Made by a program: the position numbers and the translations under genes. The notes beneath the pieces were generated by a model, which worked only from the letters and a program-made list of their open reading frames with translations, searched no databases and was not told where the DNA came from. From an uncultured Pelagibacteraceae bacterium (GTDB lineage: Bacteria; Pseudomonadota; Alphaproteobacteria; Pelagibacterales; Pelagibacteraceae), in NCBI GenBank assembly GCA_902594675.1, contig CACJNE010000011.1, positions 1 to 41,976 of the forward strand: 41,976 bases of DNA, given 5' to 3'. Shown here in pieces: positions 32,727 through 40,964 of the stretch. The stretch's first letter is position 1; every line of letters starts with the position of its first letter.

Positions 32727-33482
32727 ATGAAAAAAGTAATTTGGATAACTGGCGGTAGCAGTGGAATAGGAAAAGCAGTTGCATTAAAGTTTGCAAATAA
32801 AGGATGGCAGGTAATTATATCATCAAGACGTGAGGAAGTCTTAAAAGATATTTCAGATAAAAATGAAAATATTGATTATTTGAAATTAGATATTGTTGAT
32901 TATGAAGCATGTCATTTAGTTTTTAAAACTATTGTTGAGAAATACAACAAGGTTGATATTTGTTTTTTTTCTACTGCAATTTATGAGCCTGAAAAAGAGA
33001 AGGATTTTGATCTTCAGAATATAATTGATGTTACAAATGTGAATTATATTGGAACCATAAACTGTATTAAAGCTGTTGAAAAATATTACAAAGAAAAAAG
33101 GCAAGGAGTTATATCTATTGTATCTTCTACTGCAGGATACAGAGGATTGCCAAATTCAACTGCCTATGGGCCTGCAAAAGCAGCTCTTATTAATTTAGCA
33201 GAAAGTTTATATCTTGATTTTCAAAGATATGATGTTCGCGTATGTCTAGTCAGCCCTGGATTTATCAAAACAAGACTTACGGATAAAAACACATTTAAAA
33301 TGCCATTTTTAAAAACCACACAATATGCGGCTGAACAAATTTATGATGGTTTAATAAATAAAAATTCATTTGAAATAGCTTTTCCTAGAAGTTTATTTTT
33401 AATATTAAAATTTTTTAAGATTTTGCCAAATGGGATCTACTTATATTTGATAAGAAAAATGACGAAGCTTCAAAAAAAATAA
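32727..33482 (+). CDS. short-chain dehydrogenase/reductase, classical type
   Basis: A 251-aa SDR with TGGSSGIGKA at 8-17, S133/S134, Y147 and K151 of the active site (STAYGPAKAAL), and a VCLVSPGFIKTRLTD segment. A hydrophobic region at the C-terminus (SLFLILKFFKILPNGIYLYLI) suggests membrane contact, as in SDRs acting on lipid or quinone substrates. Together with the amine oxidase, DUF1365 and Cfa-like genes it matches the SDR found in related lipid-modification clusters. It converges with the DUF3833 gene with a 2-bp gap. Confidence 0.85.
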   Translation: MKKVIWITGGSSGIGKAVALKFANKGWQVIISSRREEVLKDISDKNENIDYLKLDIVDYEACHLVFKTIVEKYNKVDICFFSTAIYEPEKEKDFDLQNIIDVTNVNYIGTINCIKAVEKYYKEKRQGVISIVSSTAGYRGLPNSTAYGPAKAALINLAESLYLDFQRYDVRVCLVSPGFIKTRLTDKNTFKMPFLKTTQYAAEQIYDGLINKNSFEIAFPRSLFLILKFFKILPNGIYLYLIRKMTKLQKK

Positions 33483-33484
33483 AT

Positions 33485-34021
33485 TTAATCTTTTACAAAC
33501 ATCACAGTTAATTCTGCAACTTTAATACCAAACTTTGTCATTTTTGCTCTATTAATTGCTACTCTTTCATCTTGCATAAAGATCCAATCATCAAAAGTTA
33601 TTTTCATTTCTCTTCCTTTTACAGGAACTAACAGTACATATTCAAACTTAAATGCAGGACCATAAGAAAAACCTTTTGCAGTTCCAACTACATCTCCAGC
33701 AGTGCCTTCATAGTTATGTTCATCAATTTTATTGATTGTCCATTGCCTATTTTGAATTTCTCCATCGTTCCAAACAAATTTTTCGTCAAGTGTTAATTGT
33801 TTTCCATCCCACTTTCCATTCAAATCTGCAGAAAACTGTCGAGTAACTTTACCTGACCTATTTTGTAAAATACCCCATGCTTTTACATTTCCAGATAAAT
33901 ATTCTTCAATTATCAGTCTTGGTTTTTCGTTTTTAAAATCTTCTGGTTTCATACCTTGATTAGATGAACAGTTTGTAATCAATACTGAGATTATTATCAA
34001 TAAAAAATATTTTAATTTCAT
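33485..34021 (-). CDS. DUF3833 lipoprotein
   Basis: 178 aa from the ATG at 34021. The signal peptide ends in a lipobox LITNC with Cys18 (MKLKYFLLIIISVLITNC), so the mature protein is a lipoprotein. The body has DUF3833 features: EEYLSGNVKAWGILQNRSGKVTRQF, WDGKQLTLDEKFVWNDGEIQNRQW, and DWIFMQDERVAINRA. An in-frame ATG at 34042 would add seven residues and overlap the Cfa gene by 17 bp; I prefer the shorter form because it gives a clean signal. Function is unknown. DUF3833 proteins co-occur with Cfa-like methyltransferase and DUF1365 genes. Confidence 0.82.
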   Translation of the reverse strand: MKLKYFLLIIISVLITNCSSNQGMKPEDFKNEKPRLIIEEYLSGNVKAWGILQNRSGKVTRQFSADLNGKWDGKQLTLDEKFVWNDGEIQNRQWTINKIDEHNYEGTAGDVVGTAKGFSYGPAFKFEYVLLVPVKGREMKITFDDWIFMQDERVAINRAKMTKFGIKVAELTVMFVKD

Positions 34022-34025
34022 AAAG

Positions 34026-35198
34026 TTACTTTTGAAGAGCAAATTGTATTAAATCGATATTTTTGGATTTAAATCCAGCCTCGCAATAAGACAAGTAAAA
34101 GTTCCACATTCTTTTGAAAGTGTTATCAAAACCTTGGGATGAAATTTGATCCCACTTGTTGAAAAATTCATCTCTCCAAATTCTCAGGGTATTTGAGTAA
34201 TGTTCTCCGTAAGAATTACATTTCTCAAATTTAAGTCCTGATTTATTTGATAAAGAAACTAACTCATTTTTACTTGGCAAAAAACCACCAGGAAAAATAT
34301 ATTTTTGGATGAAATCAGTCTTATTTTTATACCTTTCGTAAATGCTATCATCAATAGTGATTGCTTGTATGGCAGCTGTTCCACCATCTACTAGATTATG
34401 CTTTATTGTATTAAAATAATTTTTTAAATAGTTATGACCGACAGCCTCGATCATTTCTATTGATGCAATTGAATTATATTTATTTTTAATATCTCTAAAG
34501 TCTAACATTTGTATGTTTATCTTCTCATTTAAACCAACTTTATGAATTCTTTCCTTGGAAAATTCATATTGTTTTTTAGAAATAGTAATACAATCTAATT
34601 TTACATCATAATTTTTTCCAATGTATTCCGCAAAGCCTCCCCAACCACATCCTATCTCTAGCATTTTGTCACCAGGCTTAGGCTTTACTAAATTTGAAAG
34701 TTTCTTATATTTGTTGATTTGTGCTTTTTCTAAGTCATTTCCTTCTTCAAAGATTGCACTCGAATATGTTAATGTTTTATCAAGCCATAAGGAGAAGAAC
34801 TCATTTCCTAAATCGTAATGTTTTCTTATATTTTCTTTACTTCTAGATTTATTATTTTTAATAAAAAAATTTTTGATTTTGTTAAATATTGCAATATCAA
34901 AGGATCCAGAAAATTTATGTATTATTTTTATATTTTTGGCAGCTAATTCTATTAAGTTGGTTAAATTTTTTGTTTCAAAACTGTTATCCATATACGCTTC
35001 TGCTAAACCGATGCTACCATTTTTGATTATTTTTAGAGTAATTCCTGGTTTATTGATTTTTAAATGAGCATGTAATCTTTCATTACTATTTCCAAAATTA
35101 TATTCTTTTCCATCATGATTGATTATCTTTAACGAACCATGTTTTATATATTTGAGTGAGCTAAAAACAATCTTGTCTGACAATTTATTCAAATTCAT
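34026..35198 (-). CDS. cyclopropane-fatty-acyl-phospholipid synthase family SAM methyltransferase
   Basis: A 390-aa enzyme of the Cfa/mycolic-acid methyltransferase family that transfers methyl groups from SAM to unsaturated fatty acyl chains in membrane lipid. Seen: KHYDLGNEFFSLWLD (126-140), LTYSSAIF, SAM motif EIGCGWGG at 181-188, TISKKQYEF, IEMIEAVGHNYLKNYF, and FIQKYIFPGGFLP at 296-308. The product could be cyclopropane, methyl-branched or (by analogy with the Rhodobacter/Rhodopseudomonas Ufa genes) a methylated furan-fatty-acid precursor. It overlaps DUF1365 by 14 bp. Confidence 0.9.
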   Translation of the reverse strand: MNLNKLSDKIVFSSLKYIKHGSLKIINHDGKEYNFGNSNERLHAHLKINKPGITLKIIKNGSIGLAEAYMDNSFETKNLTNLIELAAKNIKIIHKFSGSFDIAIFNKIKNFFIKNNKSRSKENIRKHYDLGNEFFSLWLDKTLTYSSAIFEEGNDLEKAQINKYKKLSNLVKPKPGDKMLEIGCGWGGFAEYIGKNYDVKLDCITISKKQYEFSKERIHKVGLNEKINIQMLDFRDIKNKYNSIASIEMIEAVGHNYLKNYFNTIKHNLVDGGTAAIQAITIDDSIYERYKNKTDFIQKYIFPGGFLPSKNELVSLSNKSGLKFEKCNSYGEHYSNTLRIWRDEFFNKWDQISSQGFDNTFKRMWNFYLSYCEAGFKSKNIDLIQFALQK

Positions 35199-35961
35199 TT
35201 ATTTCTTCTGAAATATTATTTTTAATTCTTAACTTTTTCTTTATAAACTTTATTCCTTTTAACCATAATTTAAATGCTTCATAATGGATTGCGACAATAA
35301 CTTTGAATGTCATTAATGGGTGAAAAATATAAGAAAAGAACAAATTTTTATTACTTAAATCTTTTGCAATACCGTCTTGTGATGCAAATAATAATTTTCC
35401 CTCTTTATCAGATTGGTCTATTATAACTGATATTTTATCAGAAGGTTTGTTTACTTTAAATTTATAAATACACTCCATTTCTATAAAAGGCGATACATGA
35501 AATTTTTTTGTACAACTATTTTTTATAGTCTCTGTATCATGAGTTTTAAAAATATAAGTATGCTGTTCACCAAAAGTATTTTTAACTTCATAGAAAATTG
35601 AAATTATTTTGTTATCTTTATTATATATAAAAAAAACACTTAAAGGATTAAATACATACCCAAAAATTCTTGGATAACACAATATTTTAACTTTTACTTC
35701 TGTTTCATCAATGCCAATATTTTTTAAATTATGTTTAACCCAATTTTTTAAAGATGTTCCATCTCGATTACCGTGATCTTTGTCAAAAAAACTTATAATA
35801 TTAAATTTATTATAAGAAAATATATTAATATTCTTATTAATTTCCTCTAAATCATCAAGGTCAATCAACAATGAAAAAACACTATATTTAAAATAGTGAT
35901 TTTTAGGTTTAAATCTTCTATGAATTACTTTCCCAGTATAAATTTTTGAGTTTTTAAACAT
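35185..35961 (-). CDS. DUF1365 family protein
   Basis: A 258-aa protein with the family pattern: IYTGKVIHRRFKPKNHYFKYSVFSLLIDLDDL at the start, FFDKDHGNRDG, CYPRIFGYVFNPLSVFFIYN, and EVKNTFGEQHTYIF in the middle. Function is not experimentally clear to me. It is almost always adjacent to an FAD amine oxidase and a Cfa-like methyltransferase, so a role in lipid modification is likely. It overlaps the amine oxidase gene by 8 bp and the Cfa-like gene by 14 bp. Confidence 0.87.
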   Translation of the reverse strand: MFKNSKIYTGKVIHRRFKPKNHYFKYSVFSLLIDLDDLEEINKNINIFSYNKFNIISFFDKDHGNRDGTSLKNWVKHNLKNIGIDETEVKVKILCYPRIFGYVFNPLSVFFIYNKDNKIISIFYEVKNTFGEQHTYIFKTHDTETIKNSCTKKFHVSPFIEMECIYKFKVNKPSDKISVIIDQSDKEGKLLFASQDGIAKDLSNKNLFFSYIFHPLMTFKVIVAIHYEAFKLWLKGIKFIKKKLRIKNNISEEINEFE

Positions 35962-37192
35962 TAATATAATTCATCATATCTAATGATGATTTTATACCAT
36001 CTTCATGAAAACCATAACCAAAATAACTTCCACAAAATAAAATATTATTTTTATTTTGAATTAAATGTAGATCCTTTTGACTATTAATTGCTTTTTGATC
36101 AAAATAAGGATGTGTAAATTGTACCCTTCTAATTATTTTTTCTTCAGGTATTTTCAAATAAGGATTCAATGTTAAAAATATATTTTTAGAAATATTCAGA
36201 TTCTGCAATAAATTTAACCAATAAGTAATGGAATTTTGCTCGCTGTTTTCAGCCTTTATTGATGAATTCCAAGAACACCAAGCTTTATTATTTTTTGGCA
36301 TGTAATTAATATCTTCATGAATAACCGCCTCATTTGTTTTATATTTAAAATTACTCAAAATCTTTTTTTCATTTTCATCTGGAGCTTCAATCATTGAAAG
36401 AGCTTGATCAGCATGTGTAGCTAGTACAACTTTATCATAAGTAAAATACTCATTTTTATCACCATAATAAACCTGGACTCCAGATTGAATTCTTTTAATT
36501 TTATTTATGTTATAATTTTTATAGTATTCGCCACTTATATTGCTCAGTATTTTATCTACATATGTTCTGCTTCTGTTTGAAACTGTAAACCATTGAGGTC
36601 TATTTTTTAATTTAAAAAGACCATGGTTTTGGAAAAATTTTAAAAAAAAACTTAAAGGCATTTGCTTTGCTTCATAAGGAGGCATTGACCATATTGCTGA
36701 AACCATTGGAATAATATGAAATTTTATGAAATAGTCTGAAACATTTAATTTTTCTAAATATTTTCCTAAAGTAATATTCTCGGTAATTAAATTTTTGTTT
36801 TCACTCTTTTTGTAAAAATCAATTATTGTAAAAAACATTTTTAAAAATTTTATATTTAATAGATTTAATTTATTGCTAAAAATTCCTGATATTCCTTTTC
36901 CACAATATTCAATTTCTGAGTCTCTAACAGAAACTGAAAATGACATATTACTTTTTTCTATAGCTATGTTATTTTCTTCAAAAAAATTTATTAAATTTGG
37001 ATATGTTTTTTTATTGAATACAATGAAGCCTATATCTACAGGTATTTTATTATCTTGAATTTTGATATCTATTGTATGGGAATGTCCACCAAAGTGATCT
37101 TCTTTTTCAAAAAGATCAACTTTATGATTTTTCGAAAGATAATATGCTGCACTTAGACCTGAAATACCAGACCCTATAATTGCTAATTTCAT
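35954..37192 (-). CDS. FAD-dependent amine oxidase-like protein of the lipid cluster
   Basis: A 412-aa flavoprotein of the amine oxidase/phytoene-desaturase fold. Seen: the FAD motif AIIGSGISGLSAAYYLS at 4-20, LFEKEDHFGGHSHT, PVDIGFIVFN, VVLATHADQALSM, and the ending ILFCGSYFGYGFHEDGIKSS, which matches the second FAD-contact motif. Homologues accompany DUF1365 and Cfa in stress operons. In Rhodobacter a related desaturase acts in furan fatty acid synthesis (UfaD); equivalence here is inferred only. Its ATG shares one base with the stop of the upstream DMT gene. Confidence 0.85.
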   Translation of the reverse strand: MKLAIIGSGISGLSAAYYLSKNHKVDLFEKEDHFGGHSHTIDIKIQDNKIPVDIGFIVFNKKTYPNLINFFEENNIAIEKSNMSFSVSVRDSEIEYCGKGISGIFSNKLNLLNIKFLKMFFTIIDFYKKSENKNLITENITLGKYLEKLNVSDYFIKFHIIPMVSAIWSMPPYEAKQMPLSFFLKFFQNHGLFKLKNRPQWFTVSNRSRTYVDKILSNISGEYYKNYNINKIKRIQSGVQVYYGDKNEYFTYDKVVLATHADQALSMIEAPDENEKKILSNFKYKTNEAVIHEDINYMPKNNKAWCSWNSSIKAENSEQNSITYWLNLLQNLNISKNIFLTLNPYLKIPEEKIIRRVQFTHPYFDQKAINSQKDLHLIQNKNNILFCGSYFGYGFHEDGIKSSLDMMNYINV

Positions 37193-38070
37193 TATTGAGG
37201 ATTATATTTATTTTCACCTTTAAATGATGAGACAAATTGTAGAAAAACTGCAAATATTATTATCCCGCCACCAATTAATACGTGAAATGATGGATTTTCA
37301 TTTACAAAAAGCCATGCCCACATAGGACCTAAAATTGCCTCTGTTAGCATAATTATACCAACCATTGCAGATAATGTTTTTTTAGCTCCAATTGTTATAA
37401 ATATAAAACCAAGCCCTATTTGAAATGTACCTGATAAAAATGCTAAAAATATATCGTACATAGATACAGAAATTTTAGTTGACGCTAAGAAACCAATAAT
37501 CATAGCAACTATACCTGCTACTAGTTGAAGAGGTACCATATCCACAGTCGGATACTTTCTTACAATTAAAATTAAAATTGCAAATGTAATAGGCATTACA
37601 AAAGCAACAATGTTTCCTGACATTTGACCACTTGAAAGGGTATTTCCAAGCATAAGTATTAAACCTGATATTGCTAAAATAATTGACGCTAGTGTAATTT
37701 TTGAAATTTTCTCTTTTAAAAAAAAATAACCAAAAATTGCTAAAAAAATTGTCTGCGTCTGGATAATAAAATTAGTATTGGCAACTGTAGTATTATACAT
37801 GGCAAAAACATAACTACTAAAACCAATACCAAGAATAATACCTCCAATTAATCCTGGAATTCCTGATAAATAAATTTTGCTAAATACATTCTTTTTATAA
37901 TTAAAAAATAAAAATATAGTTACAGTTATTATAAAAAAAACTTGTCTCCAGAATAGTATTTGCCATAAAGTTGATCCTTCAAACGATTTTACAATTAAAC
38001 CTCCAAAACTAAGACAAAATGCACCAAGAAAAATTAATAATGGTCCTGGTAATTTTGAAATTAAATTCAT
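37192..38070 (-). CDS. EamA/DMT-superfamily permease
   Basis: A 292-aa, ten-helix DMT transporter: LLIFLGAFCLSFGGLIVKSFEGSTLWQILFWRQ at the start, NTTVANTNFIIQTQTIFLAIFGYFFLKEKI in helices 3-4, and MLTEAILGPMWAWLFVNENPS in the second half. It overlaps pxpC by 4 bp and the amine oxidase gene by 1 bp, so it is the bridge between the oxoprolinase pair and the lipid set. Given pxpBC upstream, an amino acid or oxoproline-related substrate is a guess. Confidence 0.85.
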   Translation of the reverse strand: MNLISKLPGPLLIFLGAFCLSFGGLIVKSFEGSTLWQILFWRQVFFIITVTIFLFFNYKKNVFSKIYLSGIPGLIGGIILGIGFSSYVFAMYNTTVANTNFIIQTQTIFLAIFGYFFLKEKISKITLASIILAISGLILMLGNTLSSGQMSGNIVAFVMPITFAILILIVRKYPTVDMVPLQLVAGIVAMIIGFLASTKISVSMYDIFLAFLSGTFQIGLGFIFITIGAKKTLSAMVGIIMLTEAILGPMWAWLFVNENPSFHVLIGGGIIIFAVFLQFVSSFKGENKYNPQ

Positions 38071-39014
38071 TTAATTTTAGATATTAAATTTCGGGTTTCC
38101 ATTTCATAAAGTTTGTAAATAGTTTCAGCGTCTTTTAAATTGATTTCTTTAAATTTTATTTTACTTCCGGGTGGTATTTGGACTAGCTTATCGTAATCAG
38201 CACTTATAACAACTCCAATTTTAGGATAACCACCAATAGTTCCATGATCCGAAAGCATAACAATTGGGTCACCATCAGCTGTTATTTGAATCGTTCCTTT
38301 AACTAATCCCTCAGATTTGATGTTTGTATATTTTATGTTTTCAATTTTTGGTCCATCTAATCTAATTCCCATTCTATCTGTCAATTTTGTTATTCTAAAT
38401 TTTTCTTTAAAAAATAATTCTTTTGCAGTTTTAGAAAAATAATCGAAGTGTGGTCCTTTTATTACTCTAATATTTTCAATTTTTGAATTTATATAATCTA
38501 ATTTATTCAAAGAATATTTTTTTGTAATATTTTCTATTTTAATTATTTGATTTTTTTGTAAGATTTTCCCATTGTTAGCACCAATTTCTGCTTTCGTATT
38601 TACTGAGTAACTATCAAGATAAAAATCTATTTTAAATGATGCATTTATAGATAAATAACCATAAACAGATCTATTAGTGGATATTAGATCTAAACAATCA
38701 TTATTTTCTAAAACAAGATTTTGATAACAAACACCTTCTTCTATTTTATTTTTTCTTAATATTTGAAAGTTTACATCACCAGTGACATTAAAATAAACTT
38801 TATCTCCTTTGTATCTCAATTTTGGCCCTTGGAGTGCAAATTCTATAACAGGACTATTTTTTTTATTATTTGATATAGCATTAGCTATAACAAAATTTCT
38901 ATTATCCATCGCACCACTAAAAGGTATTCCTATATGATAGTAGTTTTTTCTACCATTATCTTGGAAAGTTGTATTTATGCCAGATCTTAAAACCTCAAAA
39001 TAATTTTCAGCCAT
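38067..39014 (-). CDS. pxpC: 5-oxoprolinase subunit C (biotin-dependent carboxyltransferase/KipA family)
   Basis: Subunit C of the prokaryotic 5-oxoprolinase, which with PxpA and PxpB hydrolyses 5-oxo-L-proline (pyroglutamate) to glutamate using ATP. It is 315 aa from the ATG at 39014. Seen: EVLRSGINTTFQDNGR at the start, HIGIPFSGAMDNRNFVIANA, and SDHGTIGGYPKIGVVISADYDKL near the end. The longer ORF (start 39065) lacks family similarity in its first 17 residues and would overlap pxpB by 59 bp; from 39014 the overlap is 8 bp. KipA of Bacillus, a kinase regulator, is the named homologue. Confidence 0.9.
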   Translation of the reverse strand: MAENYFEVLRSGINTTFQDNGRKNYYHIGIPFSGAMDNRNFVIANAISNNKKNSPVIEFALQGPKLRYKGDKVYFNVTGDVNFQILRKNKIEEGVCYQNLVLENNDCLDLISTNRSVYGYLSINASFKIDFYLDSYSVNTKAEIGANNGKILQKNQIIKIENITKKYSLNKLDYINSKIENIRVIKGPHFDYFSKTAKELFFKEKFRITKLTDRMGIRLDGPKIENIKYTNIKSEGLVKGTIQITADGDPIVMLSDHGTIGGYPKIGVVISADYDKLVQIPPGSKIKFKEINLKDAETIYKLYEMETRNLISKIK

Positions 39015-39681
39015 ATTTTTTCTCGAATTCTGATTTTGATATTTGAAAAAATGATATCGTATCACCCGGGTTAATTAAATTTGGTGAAGTGTTATTTTTA
39101 TTGTCGAATATATCTAAAGGGGTTTTTCCAATTATGTTCCATCCACCAGGACTTTCAAATGTATAAATATTACAAAATTGTTCTGTTAATCCTATAGAGT
39201 TTTTTGGTACTTTAACCCTTGGAGTGTCTAGACGTCTAGCATGTAATGAACCATCCAAATCTCCCAAAAATGGCATACCAGCAATAAATCCTGTCATATA
39301 ACAATAATATTTTTTAGAAAAAAATTTTTTATAAATTTCCTCTTTTTCAAGATTTAACAATTTTTCTAATCTTTTTATATCAAGAGCAAAATCGTTGTCA
39401 CAGCAGACAGGTATTTTAATGAGATTACCTTCATTCACTATTTCATTTTTGAAATTTAATTGTTCAACTTCTGTTTTAATTTTATCAAAGCTAGTAATGC
39501 TTAGGTCAAAACTAATTATTAATTTATTATAACTTGGTGTAATATTTGTAATACCAGGGATATTACTTTTTTTTATATTTTTAAAAAATTGAATTACATT
39601 TAAATTTATTTCCCTGTTTACATCATTTCCAAAGTCACAGTATAAAGCTGCGTCACCAAGATTTGATATATTTTTTATCAT
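39007..39681 (-). CDS. pxpB: 5-oxoprolinase subunit B (KipI family)
   Basis: Subunit B of 5-oxoprolinase. It is 224 aa. Seen: the N-terminal LGDAALYCDFG motif, NIPGITNITPSYNKLII, IKIPVCCDNDFALDIKR, YYCYMTGFIAGMPFLGDL, RLDTPRVKVPKNSIGLTEQFCNIY and SPGGWNIIGKTPLDIF, which match the KipI/allophanate-hydrolase-subunit-1 family. It is the first gene of the leftward seven-gene run and faces pxpA. Start codons of pxpB and pxpA are only 27 bp apart. Confidence 0.9.
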   Translation of the reverse strand: MIKNISNLGDAALYCDFGNDVNREINLNVIQFFKNIKKSNIPGITNITPSYNKLIISFDLSITSFDKIKTEVEQLNFKNEIVNEGNLIKIPVCCDNDFALDIKRLEKLLNLEKEEIYKKFFSKKYYCYMTGFIAGMPFLGDLDGSLHARRLDTPRVKVPKNSIGLTEQFCNIYTFESPGGWNIIGKTPLDIFDNKNNTSPNLINPGDTISFFQISKSEFEKKYG

Positions 39682-39708
39682 GCCATGTTATACTTTAAGC
39701 TATTAAGT

Positions 39709-40482
39709 ATGGAAATTAATTTAAATTGCGATTTAGGTGAAAAATCAAAGCATCATTCAAATGAAAATGATCCTGAACTACTCAAAATTGTAAATTCTGC
39801 TAATGTGGCATGTGGATATCATGCAGGTGATGAGCAGACAATGCATGAGGTGGTGAAAATTTCTAAAGAAAATCATGTTAGTATTGGAGCACACCCATCA
39901 TTCAATGATCCTGAAAATTTTGGACGTAAAAGAATGAACCTTTCGGCTAGTGAAGTAAATAAACTAATTATTGATCAATATGAGATATTACAAAATATAG
40001 CTAATCTACAAGGAGAAAAGGTTTCACATATTAAACCGCATGGTGCGTTGAATAATATGGCATGTGAGGACTTAGACCTAGCTACAACTTTAGCTAAATC
40101 AATATACCAAATTGATAAAGATATCATTTATTTAGTACCTACTGGTTCTAAAATGGAAATAGCAGCAAAAAAACTTAATATGAAAATTGCCTGTGAAATA
40201 TTTGCCGACAGAAATTATGAAGATGATGGAACACTAGTTTCTAGAACAAAAGACCATGCTTTAATAACAGATCCCACTCAAGCTAAAAATCATGTATTGA
40301 ATATGGTTAAAAACCAAACCCTTAATTGTCACAGTGGTAAACAAATACCTTGTGAAATTGACTCTGTCTGCATACATGGTGATAATATAAGCTCATTGGA
40401 AACTGCAATGTTTGTAAAACAAAATTTATTAGAAAATAATTTAAATTTAAAACCTCTAAATAAAATGAGTAAATTTCTATGA
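39709..40482 (+). CDS. pxpA: 5-oxoprolinase subunit A (LamB/YcsF family)
   Basis: Subunit A of 5-oxoprolinase, a TIM-barrel-like LamB/YcsF protein. It is 257 aa from the ATG at 39709. Seen: INLNCDLGE at the start, SANVACGYHAGDEQTM, VSIGAHPSFND, HIKPHGALNNMA, and ACEIFADRNYEDDGTLVSRT. The longer ORF from 39685 would add eight residues (MLYFKLLS) not typical of the family. A TATACT at 39689-39694 sits in the short divergent spacer and could be a -10 box, but no paired -35 is clear. It overlaps the TPR gene by 4 bp. Confidence 0.92.
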   Translation: MEINLNCDLGEKSKHHSNENDPELLKIVNSANVACGYHAGDEQTMHEVVKISKENHVSIGAHPSFNDPENFGRKRMNLSASEVNKLIIDQYEILQNIANLQGEKVSHIKPHGALNNMACEDLDLATTLAKSIYQIDKDIIYLVPTGSKMEIAAKKLNMKIACEIFADRNYEDDGTLVSRTKDHALITDPTQAKNHVLNMVKNQTLNCHSGKQIPCEIDSVCIHGDNISSLETAMFVKQNLLENNLNLKPLNKMSKFL

Positions 40483-40964
40483 AGATTATAAAAATATATT
40501 TAACCTTATTTTTACTTTTAACTTTTTCTGCTCAATCTTTTGCGGCTGGAACAAGTTCATCAGATAAAAAACCAAGTTATAAAAATGCAGTAAAATTGAT
40601 TGAGGCTGCAAAAAAATATGAGTCGAAAGATAAAAAGGATAAAGCTTTAAAAAGATACAAAAAAGCCCAAAAGATTTTATTGGAATTAGATAAAAAAAAA
40701 CCATTACAGGCTGACACTTTGAATTATTTAGGTTTTACAACTAGAAAACTTGGAGATTTTGAAGCTGGAGAGAAATATTACTTACTAGGTTTACAGGTTG
40801 AACCAAATCATGTTGGAATAAATGAATACTTAGGTGAATTATATGTCGTTACAAATAGAATAGATTTGGCAAAAGAAAGACTAGAAGTTTTAAAAAGTTG
40901 TAATTGCGAAGAGTATCAGGAATTAAAAGAAATTATAGACGGATCAAAAAAATCAAAATATTAG
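40479..40964 (+). CDS. exported TPR-repeat protein
   Basis: A 161-aa protein with a signal peptide (MKIIKIYLTLFLLLTFSAQSFA) and two to three tetratricopeptide repeats: the helix pair AVKLIEAAKKYESKDKKDKALKRYKKAQKILLEL is strongly basic, and TLNYLGFTTRKLGDFEAGEKYYLLGLQVEPNHVGINEYLGELYVVTNR is a clear TPR. A CNC pair (SCNCEEY) sits in the C-terminal region. It is probably periplasmic and binds protein partners. Its start overlaps the pxpA stop by 4 bp and its stop overlaps the TRAP permease stop by 4 bp. Function unknown. Confidence 0.75.
   Translation: MKIIKIYLTLFLLLTFSAQSFAAGTSSSDKKPSYKNAVKLIEAAKKYESKDKKDKALKRYKKAQKILLELDKKKPLQADTLNYLGFTTRKLGDFEAGEKYYLLGLQVEPNHVGINEYLGELYVVTNRIDLAKERLEVLKSCNCEEYQELKEIIDGSKKSKY

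Noticed and set aside
39015..39065. Longer pxpC starting at 39065
   Set aside because: The extra 17 residues are read in an out-of-frame part of pxpB and are not family-like; the ATG at 39014 precedes the conserved EVLRSG start.
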